64,000 nt of DNA from Orientallactaga sibirica. Lineage: Eukaryota > Chordata > Mammalia > Rodentia > Dipodidae. The translations under genes and the position numbers were made by a program. The first letter of the stretch is position 1. Each line of letters starts with the position of its first letter. Of this stretch, positions 56,906 through 64,000 are shown in pieces. The stretch spans positions 50,312,001 through 50,376,000 of the forward strand of contig JAEOAD010000004.1 in the NCBI GenBank assembly GCA_036365145.1. The letters are read 5' to 3'. The notes beneath the pieces were generated by a model. It searched no databases, was not told the DNA's origin, and saw only the letters and a list, made by a program, of their open reading frames with translations.

Positions 56906-59900
56906 GAGTTCATTAACTTGCTTTCCTCGTGGAAGTAGTGCTGAGTGACAGACAGCCAGACAGAAAGCTGGGGTGGGCATCAGGAAGGGGATGCTCTGCT
57001 ATGCAGAAGATGACTATAGTTGCATCTATTTTGTTTTTTGAGCACTGAGATCTTCAGTTATAAAATGGGAATTTCACTGCACTTTACCTGTGTGGGCTGG
57101 GTGATGTATTGAATTAGACAGAACTGCTTTGAAAAATGGGAAGTTCTTTATAAACATAAAGAACTTCAGATGGTAGGTTTCTTTTACCTTCATGATGACT
57201 AGGTTGTATTTCACACCTTTACTGGTCTATAGTTTGGAAAATCATAATTATAGAATAGAACAAATCAGGTCTGAGAGGGCCTGCCAACAGTTTGTTTCAA
57301 CAAATGACACAGGAACCTGAATTATGTTCAAACTATGTTCAAAGTTTGTATTATGATAAGCACATTATATAAACTTAGTAAACTATAAAAAAACTTAGTA
57401 AACTAAAAACTATGGGTCACTTGCAATGATCTATAATAAGGATATAAGTTATATTCCCAATTCACACACCTGCATATAGTCCTTAAAGCATAGAATAAAT
57501 TATCAAAGCCTGCAATATTTATCAGTGACACCAAAATAATCTTTAACTACTAAAACTTCTACTCTGATTGAGTCATGTGATAAGACATGCAAGACCACCT
57601 GGAAGGACTGTATATCAAAAAGACAATTTTTCTGACAGCTTCCTCTTGCAACATCTACTAAGTCACTAAATTCAAGAGAGCATGTGAAGCAGAGCATGGG
57701 AAAATCATATTAAGGATATATATTGTTAATGAGAGAATCATCTATCTTCCAAAAGCCTTTCACCTCTCTATTAATATTCTGATAGTTTTAGAGGTCACTG
57801 ATTACTTTGATTTAAGGAGAAGGGGCATTTACTTTAGGTAGAGGTTTTCCTGCACATCACCTGAATAGAGCTTGTTAGGGACAATCATAGGATCATCTGC
57901 TACCATAATGTCTGCAATTCTAGGTAGGGCTAGCTGATACACTTCCTTAGTAATACAGAAAGTGTCAGGAATCTTTTTTTTTTTCTCCCAACTAGGTATC
58001 TTGGCATGTCTAACTTGATCACATTGGTATATACATTATATACATGACATTTAAAAGATTAAATTGTAGGTTATCAAGGAGCCATTGAAATTGTTTACCT
58101 AAGTAAGGCAAATGTAGATATCTTCAGGATAATAGTCACATATATCAATAGAAACACAGGTTTCTGTATGGACAGACATTTGGATGCCAGGAAGAGAAGA
58201 AACTGAGACCCGTAAAACTCATGGAGCTTTTCAGTAGCACAGTCCTTAGAACAATTTGATTCTACTAATACATTCATTATTTGTCTGATTTATAAGCAAA
58301 GCTAAGGATCTTTTAATATGCTCAAATAATTTATACATTTCTCAAACAGATTTGTAAGACAGAAAATTTACATATTTTATTTAAGACATTTAATTTATGA
58401 CTTTGGTTCATTTAGATATCCTAGCAGAATAATTACTTTTAACATCTTTGAATGCTTAATTTATACTGCTTGTTTGTGTAATACTTTATTTTCCATTACC
58501 TGTCCTTATGTTATGCTATATCTTATAAGTGTTCTGTCTTCCACTAAGAAGTATATGTGTCTATAATTGTGTAGACATTTAAATTGTTTTTTATCTAGGA
58601 CCTATGTAGCCAATAGATAAGCTTCTGTGTGGCTTATTTCCATAAAAGTTAAGCCATTTGAATTATTTCTTTGGTAACATACTATTAAATGGATTATTAG
58701 CCAACTAAAGTGTAGACTTTTCTTTAAATAAACTCTTGAACAGAAACTAAAGTTCCAGGTGGCTGGAATATTTAATAGGTAATATGGGAAAATACAATGG
58801 TGAGCCTAGCTGCCTTTAAATATGGTAAACAATGTAAAGCTTTTTTGACATTTTGGCAATACTGTTCAAACACTACAAAATGCTTTTATATGTTAAATTC
58901 CACTGACAAATGGGTAAAACTAACAAGCACATGTTTTCACCTTTGAACAAGAGACACAACACACATAAATTCTAAGTCCTAAATAAGTTGCACATTTATA
59001 GCCAGATGCTACTGTGGTAGATAAAAATATGTTCTGACAAAGCTAATAGCCACATTATTAAGGACACAGTCACCTTCTGCTCTCCTAGTAGCTTTATTTA
59101 AATGAATACCACAGAAAGAAGATATTATAGAGAAAGAGGTCATAGGATAATACAGGGAAAATGACAAAAGAATGCATGATGAATAAATACAGAACTTACT
59201 CTCATGACATCAGACTATATACTCAATGCTATAAAGTATAAATATAATTTTAATAAGCAGTGACCAAAGTCAATATTTTATTTTGTTATGTAAAAACTTT
59301 ATGAAACTTCTCTTATAAATATTTGTTATTAATATTCAGCCTTTACTAATGATACAAATGTGTATTAATAGTATCTTTTCAAAAATGTTATCTCATATCA
59401 CACTCCCTCCAGTATAAGAAAGAAAACTTAAAAGAATTTATGCTTGATAATAGGTACCATTTTTGTCCCATGATCAGATGGGTTGTGAAAATTTTATATA
59501 TATTTTAAGGAACAAGAGGATTTTTTACAGTAACTCTAATCGTATACTGATAGAATTCCAAGGAGACAACAAAACTATATTGATAGAGGATGAATGTACC
59601 ATAATTTTATAAGAACTATACAAAAATATATGCAAGCAATATAATTGATTATAAGTGATATATACACAAATATGCTCACATCTATAGAATCTCATACTCC
59701 CCCACAAATAACTTGTAATAAATCTAGAAATCTGGGACTCAAAGAAATCTTCCACAAAATAAGTATTTTGTCATCTTTGGCCAATTCTGTCCTGATGATG
59801 GAACAGAACCTTTGAAGCTGTGCTTAGTTACTGAACTCACTTCTTCCCGCCAGATAGAGAAGTGAATGCAACTCCTAGAGCTATTATTAGACAAGTTATT

Positions 59901-60587
59901 TGTCTTGGATTTTCTTTCTTTTTTCTTTTCCTTAAACTGGACTTCAAGTAGAGAGCAACCGACATTTAACAGCACACAAAAAGTGTGGAACAATGAAAGT
60001 GCCCAATTTGCTGAACAACCTTCATGTGCAGAGCTGGCCCACTGGCCTAGACTATGTAGTATTTGAAAAAGAAATGCACTTCTGTTATATTTAAGCCATT
60101 CTATTTTGTTATAAGAACTTATAATCGATGCTAAAAATATTTGTCAAAGAATTTAAAACCTCTGGGAAGGTATAGATCTTAACAGTTAATGCACATGTCT
60201 GTGCAAGATTTCAATCACTTTGGTATTATAAAACAGCCCACGCTCTCAAAGACACTTAACTGTTGTTACCAAGTTGATGTCAGGATGATCTAAATCCTTT
60301 TATCTACACTACATTGTTCTCTATGTTCAACTCTCCCACCATTCAAGATTTCATTCAAATGTTTAATGAGAAAACTGCTGCCTCCAACAAAGGATAACAT
60401 TTTGCATATCATGAAAATTACATGTATACACAATGAAGCTGTCAGAAGGATCAAAGATTCTAAAAAGCGTTTATATTAATGGACATCTTGGTATCATTCT
60501 CCTTTAAATAGATCAAATTTAAGAGATTTTTTTCTAAAAAATAAAATGGACTGTAACTTGGGCTTATAAAGTACTTGCTGGAGTGAG
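56906..60587. other. Long unique AT-rich stretch
   Basis: Nothing is recognised in about 3.7 kb. Minus-strand frames at 57503-57697 and 58095-58277 contain fairly protein-like residues but match no family I know and are bounded by stops. A stretch at 60060-60120 could be an old DNA transposon edge, which I cannot confirm. Confidence 0.5.
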
Positions 60588-61034
60588 CATACATGTTGGG
60601 CCCTGCCCGGTGTGAAGCCAAGTGGTTAGCCCAGCCAATCTTGGCCTACTCCCGGTGAGGCCTAGTCGAGCTTCCAGAGCCTGAGTAGAGTTTCGTGACC
60701 TGCCCTTGACTCAGCACCTAAGCTGAAACTGCCTCCACCCAGCTGCTGCTGACGTGATGAAATACTATTGGCCCTTATACCTTTCTCTCATCCCCTCTTC
60801 CCGCCCCCTTCCTCAAAATATATAAATACCTCCCGTGACAATAAATGGAGAGATTTCTGCCTTAGACGTTTCTCCCGGCTCAATGTGGTTTTTCTCCCCT
60901 GTGTTTTAGGGGGGAGGGGTTTGAGTTGCCGACACCCGCCTTCTCGCTCAGCCTCGAGAGAAGCGGCTGGCCCGGTTCTCTCTCTCTTCCGCTCTACCTG
61001 CCGGTGGTGGAGGAAAAAAACCCCGGCACACACA
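60588..61034 (+). mobile_element. Solo LTR, IAP-like (ERVK class), CpG-rich
   Basis: The LTR at 60594-61028 (435 bp) starts TGTTGGGCCCTG and ends CCCCGGCA. CATACA (60588-60593) and CACACA (61029-61034) match at 5 of 6 positions, fitting the 6-bp duplication of ERVK elements. It holds about 18 CpGs in a CpG-poor setting. No gag-pol or second LTR is nearby, so it is a solo LTR left by LTR-LTR recombination. Family assignment rests on the TGTTGGG start and layout. Confidence 0.8.
60635..60850 (+). promoter_or_regulatory. LTR promoter elements: CCAAT, AP-1, CRE-like, TATA
   Basis: CCAAT at 60635-60639; TGACTCA (AP-1 consensus) at 60707-60713; TGACGTGA (CRE-like) at 60750-60757; TATATAAATA at 60819-60828. 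AATAAA at 60840-60845 is a polyadenylation signal only about 12 bases after the TATA box. Transcription would start near 60848-60858 on the plus strand. Activity is inferred from motifs only. Confidence 0.65.
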
Positions 61035-61489
61035 TAGCAGAAACATTGATTTTAAAGTGTGCTTGGAAATATGTCCCAGGAGTGTACTTTGCATGATGTG
61101 CCTACAGATGGATAAATCACTTTTGAAGTATTTACTAAGTTTAGTTGATATTATTTCATTTTGATTCAAAAATTTCTGCAAAATGCTTATTGTTAACTGT
61201 ATTATTCAGATGAGGAAATTCTAAATGTGGTGCTCCTCTGTAGTTGGAGGCAGAGTGTGAAGTTTGGGTTTCAAGACAGCCTCTTCCTTGGAATGAGGGA
61301 CTCTAGAAGATGGTTTTAATAAGAAAATGAGTAATGTAGGAATTCTGCCAAAAAAAAAAATCTTTAAGTTAATACTGACTTTTTTTTATTTCATATATTT
61401 TTTCACAGTTTCAACTGAGTTTATTTTAAAATGCAAATAGAATAAGCGACCCTATTGTAAAATGCAGACATGTAGTTACATATATATAT
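61035..61489. other. Unique sequence
   Basis: No gene is recognised. Short A and T runs lie near 61351 and 61381. Confidence 0.5.
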
Positions 61490-61697
61490 ATTTTTAATTT
61501 TTATGTTTTATTTATTTGGAGAGACAGACAGAGAAAGATAGAGAATGGTTGCACCAGGGCCTCCAGCCACTGCAAACGAACTCCAGATGCATATGCCACC
61601 TTGTGCATCTGGCTTGTGTCAGTCCTGGGGAAACGAACCAGGGTCCTTTGGATTTGCAGGCAAATACCTTAACTGTTAAGCCATCCCTCCAGCTCCA
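61490..61697 (-). mobile_element. Dip SINE, short subtype, minus strand
   Basis: TTTATTTATTTGGAGAGACA, GGGCCTCCAGCCACTGCAAA, CTCCAGATGCATATGCCACC and the head ending CCATCCCTCCAGCTCC. CATGTAGTTA (left) and CATGTAAGTA (right) may be its target duplication. Confidence 0.9.
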
Positions 61698-61763
61698 TGT
61701 AAGTATTTCTTAGATTTTTTTAAAAGCCACAAACATTTCCAGTATAAAAAATAATAATATAAT

Positions 61764-62048
61764 GGCTGGGAAGATGGCTTAGTGGTTTACAGCATTTGGT
61801 GGCAAGTCTGCTAACCTGAGTTCAAATCTCAGCACCCATCTAAGCCAGATGCACCTATTACCATGGTAGGTGGAGAATCAGGAGATTGTAGGCCAGCTAG
61901 AATGGTGCATGTGTTGAAGCAAAAACAACAAGGGTATCCCTGTCTCAGGAAGAAAGTGAAAGGTGGTCATCCTCTGACTTTCCCATACTCACTATAGTGT
62001 GCATATACACACACACATCCACACAATCACACATAAATTTTAAAAGTT
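61764..62048 (+). mobile_element. B2/B4-related SINE, plus strand
   Basis: GGCTGGGAAGATGGCTTAGT, GAGTTCAAATCTCAGCACCC, then GAGAATCAGGAGATTGTAGG and a CA-rich tail. The head is tRNA-derived; the second half is unlike Dip and is closer to composite B4-type elements. Exact family uncertain. Confidence 0.65.
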
Positions 62049-62433
62049 TAAAAACATGACAGTATAAATATTTCAGTTATAGACAGACTGAGACTTAGAT
62101 ATCTCACTTATGAGAAAATTTAACCAAGCTTGTATTTATTTCCCCACTGTGATACTGACCAGCTAAATGACCTGAGGTAACCCTTCTATACTCATTTTCT
62201 TACATGAAATAGAAATGTTAATTATTAGTGGATTTAAATTAAATGTAGCCCACCTATCAATTACTAAAAACCCATAATATGTGAGCAGGCCAATAACAAA
62301 TAAGGAGAATAAATCAGTTATAAAAAGTATTTCCACCAAAGAAAAAGTCAATACCAACTGACCTCACTGGATAATTCTACCAAGATTTAAGGAAGAATTA
62401 ATACCAGTCCCTCTGAAACATTTTTAAAAACAT

Positions 62434-62632
62434 GAAAAGTAGAAACTGGATGTGGCAGCACTCACATGTAGTACCAGCACTTGGGAGGCTGAGGTAGCTG
62501 TGAGTTCTAAACCAGTCTGGGCTACAAGGTGAGTTCCAGATCAGCCTGGGCTAGAGTGAGTACAGTGAGAATCTGTCCCTCACCACCCCACCCCACCCCC
62601 CAAAAAAAGAAAGGAAAAATAAAGAAAAGTAG
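62434..62632 (+). mobile_element. B1 SINE, plus strand, rearranged, with short target-site duplication
   Basis: The body at about 62443-62623 includes ATGTAGTACCAGCACTTGGG and two 'cagcctgggcta'-like words (CAGTCTGGGCTACAAGG and CAGCCTGGGCTAGAGTG), so part of the body is duplicated. GAAAAGTAG occurs at 62434-62442 and 62624-62632. Confidence 0.8.
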
Positions 62633-62696
62633 TATGACAATACTTTCATACTCATTTTATGAGAATGGCACTGTCATGGATCATATCATGAGAATA

Positions 62697-62851
62697 TGAA
62701 TATGGGCATGCCAGGGCCTCCAGCTATTGCAAATGAACTCCAGATGTTTGTGCCACCTTATGCATCTGGCTTACATGGGTCCTGGGGAATCAAACCTGGG
62801 TCCTTTGGCTTTGTAGGCAATTGCCTTAACCACTAAGCCATCTCTCCAGCC
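62697..62851 (-). mobile_element. Dip SINE, minus strand, tail missing
   Basis: GGGCATGCCAGGGCCTCCAG, CTCCAGATGTTTGTGCCACC and TGAGCC-type head (CTAAGCCATCTCTCCAGCCT). The (CT)n tract and A tail are absent on the left. Confidence 0.88.
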
Positions 62852-62989
62852 TGCCTGTTGGTTTTCAATGTCCTCCATGGATAGGCAAAATCAAGGTACA
62901 CATGGTCCAGTAGCAAGAGGAGCCAGGCAAATGTAAGCAACAACACACACAGCTCAAGCAGCTAGGTTATGCGTGTTACTGCTTTTAAG

Positions 62990-63412
62990 TGTCAAGTTAT
63001 GGAATCAGCTTACCTATGAAAAATGTGGTATATATACAATAGAATTTTCTTTAGCCATAAAGAGTGAAATCATGCCATTTTCAGAAAAATGTGTGATGGA
63101 AGTGAAAATCATATACATAGCTAAATAAGCCAGACTTGGAAAAACAATTATTGTGTTTTCTTCAATAGGTGAAAACATATATATGTGTGTAAATGCATTT
63201 ATAAATAAAATTATATTTATATACACAGATATATATATATGAAACTAGAAGAGTATATTATGGAAGAGCAGAGGCATAAGCAGGAGTGGGGAAGAGGATA
63301 GTAATGGAGGTGAACATGATCAAAATATATACTTGAATGAAAAGTGTTAGGAAACCCATCATTTTGTACAATCAATACCTGCTAATGAAAGGAAACAAAT
63401 AAGCTAGACCAA
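62990..63412 (+). mobile_element. LINE-1 3' end and 3' UTR, plus strand
   Basis: AAAATGTGGTATATATACAA and TTTCTTTAGCCATAAAGAGT are the L1 ORF2 end. The 3' UTR ends with GGAAACCCATCATTTTGTAC and AATCAATACCTGCTAATGAA, typical of older rodent L1 (Lx-type). A TATA-rich tract lies at 63175-63241. Confidence 0.8.
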
Positions 63413-63417
63413 ATAAA

Positions 63418-64000
63418 ACCAGGGATCTGAATAGACTTTTCTCAACAGAATTCATCCAAATGATCCAGAAGCATATGAAAAATGCTCAGTATAATTAATC
63501 AAAAGAAAATGAAAAATTAAAATCAGAATGAAGTATCATTTAGCACCTTTTCAAAAGGGCTGTTATCAAAAAGATGAAAGATAGTATTGAAGAGGATGTG
63601 GAGAAATGGAGTGCCTGACCACTATTAGAGGGAGTGTAAATTAGTGTAGCCATATGGAAAGCATGAGGGATGTGACTCAAATAATAATGGACCTACCATA
63701 TGATTCAACAATCCCACTTATGAGCACATATCCAGAGAAAATGAAGTTAGTGTATTGAAAAGATATCCTGTCGTGTTGTTTCTTATTCACAATAGCTCAG
63801 AAATAACATTAATCTATGTACTTCAGTGGATAAATGGACAAAACAAATGAGCTCTATATATGTGTCATGCAATCATCTTCAGCCTGAAAAATTTAAGGAA
63901 GCTTTGTCATTTGCAACAATATAGCTGAGCCTGAAGGACAAAATATTAAGTGAAATAAGCCAGGCAACAAACAGCCAAGTACTACATATATGGAATCTTG
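63418..64000 (+). mobile_element. LINE-1 ORF2 end, plus strand, running off the window
   Basis: TCTGAATAGACTTTTCTCAA, AGGATGTGGAGAAATGGAG, CCATATGATTCAACAATCCC and GGATAAATGGACAAAACAAA follow the sense order of the L1 ORF2 end. It is a separate copy from the preceding L1 3' end and is cut by the window edge. Confidence 0.85.

Noticed and set aside
57503..58277. Two minus-strand frames as a processed pseudogene
   Set aside because: The residues look somewhat protein-like, but I cannot match a family or find an A tail or target duplication. A protein search against rodent proteomes would decide.
60768..61037. 89- and 81-codon frames
   Set aside because: They lie entirely in the solo LTR on opposite strands, which is regulatory and not coding.
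4552..62851. Dip, ID and B4 heads as tRNA genes
   Set aside because: They keep A/B-box-like words but not a complete cloverleaf, and are followed by SINE bodies and A-rich tails.

Overview
The window reads as nuclear DNA from a rodent. It is AT-rich and non-coding, and by my rough tally about half of it is recognisable retrotransposon sequence. I found no convincing host exon, tRNA gene or other structural RNA gene, and no CRISPR array. The long open frames are pieces of LINE-1 ORF1/ORF2, frames across SINEs and simple repeats, or chance. It looks like a gene desert or one large intron.

Organism: the commonest SINE has a tRNA-derived, B2-superfamily head (GGCTGGAGAGATGGCTTAG...), a body reading GCCAGATGCA, a (CT)n tract and an AAATAAATAAA tail. 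I take this to be the Dip family of dipodoid rodents. It occurs beside 7SL-derived B1, B4 (ID-B1 fusions), ID, rodent-type ERVL-MaLR LTRs and an IAP-like LTR. A jerboa such as Jaculus, or a close relative, is the best guess. This is inferred from repeat style and was not checked against a database.

Layout: 1-2.46 kb mostly unique. 2.46-6.66 kb an internally deleted minus-strand L1 holding an inverted pair of Dip SINEs. 6.7-25.3 kb mostly unique or ancient sequence with scattered B1, Dip, B4, ID and MIR copies and several microsatellites. 25.87-29.11 kb a plus-strand L1 with its start joined to the end of ORF2, split in its 3' UTR by a second, twin-primed L1. 31.5-32.6 kb rearranged MaLR LTRs. 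33.6-35.5 kb a plus-strand L1 ORF2 piece peppered with Dip SINEs. 35.61-37.37 kb a MaLR with both LTRs. 38.1-44.8 kb an older L1 interrupted by an L1 with monomeric 5' UTR, ORF1 and a deleted ORF2. 45.24-48.04 kb a B1-L1 chimera bounded by a perfect 13-bp target-site duplication. 48.5-49.1 kb an ancient L1. 50.5-52.33 kb an older two-LTR MaLR. 52.33-54.4 kb an L1 reverse-transcriptase piece. 54.5-56.9 kb a URR1-like element, two Dip SINEs and a MaLR LTR. 60.59-61.03 kb a CpG-rich IAP-like solo LTR. 63.0-64.0 kb ends of two more L1s.

How the parts relate: L1 supplies the enzymes that mobilise Dip, B1, B4 and ID, and many SINE copies here still show target-site duplications. Nesting gives a local age order: young Dip inside older Dip, Dip and B1 inside L1, L1 inside L1. 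The items most worth checking are the B1-L1 chimera, the twin-primed L1 with a candidate 3' transduction, and the solo LTR with an intact-looking promoter.
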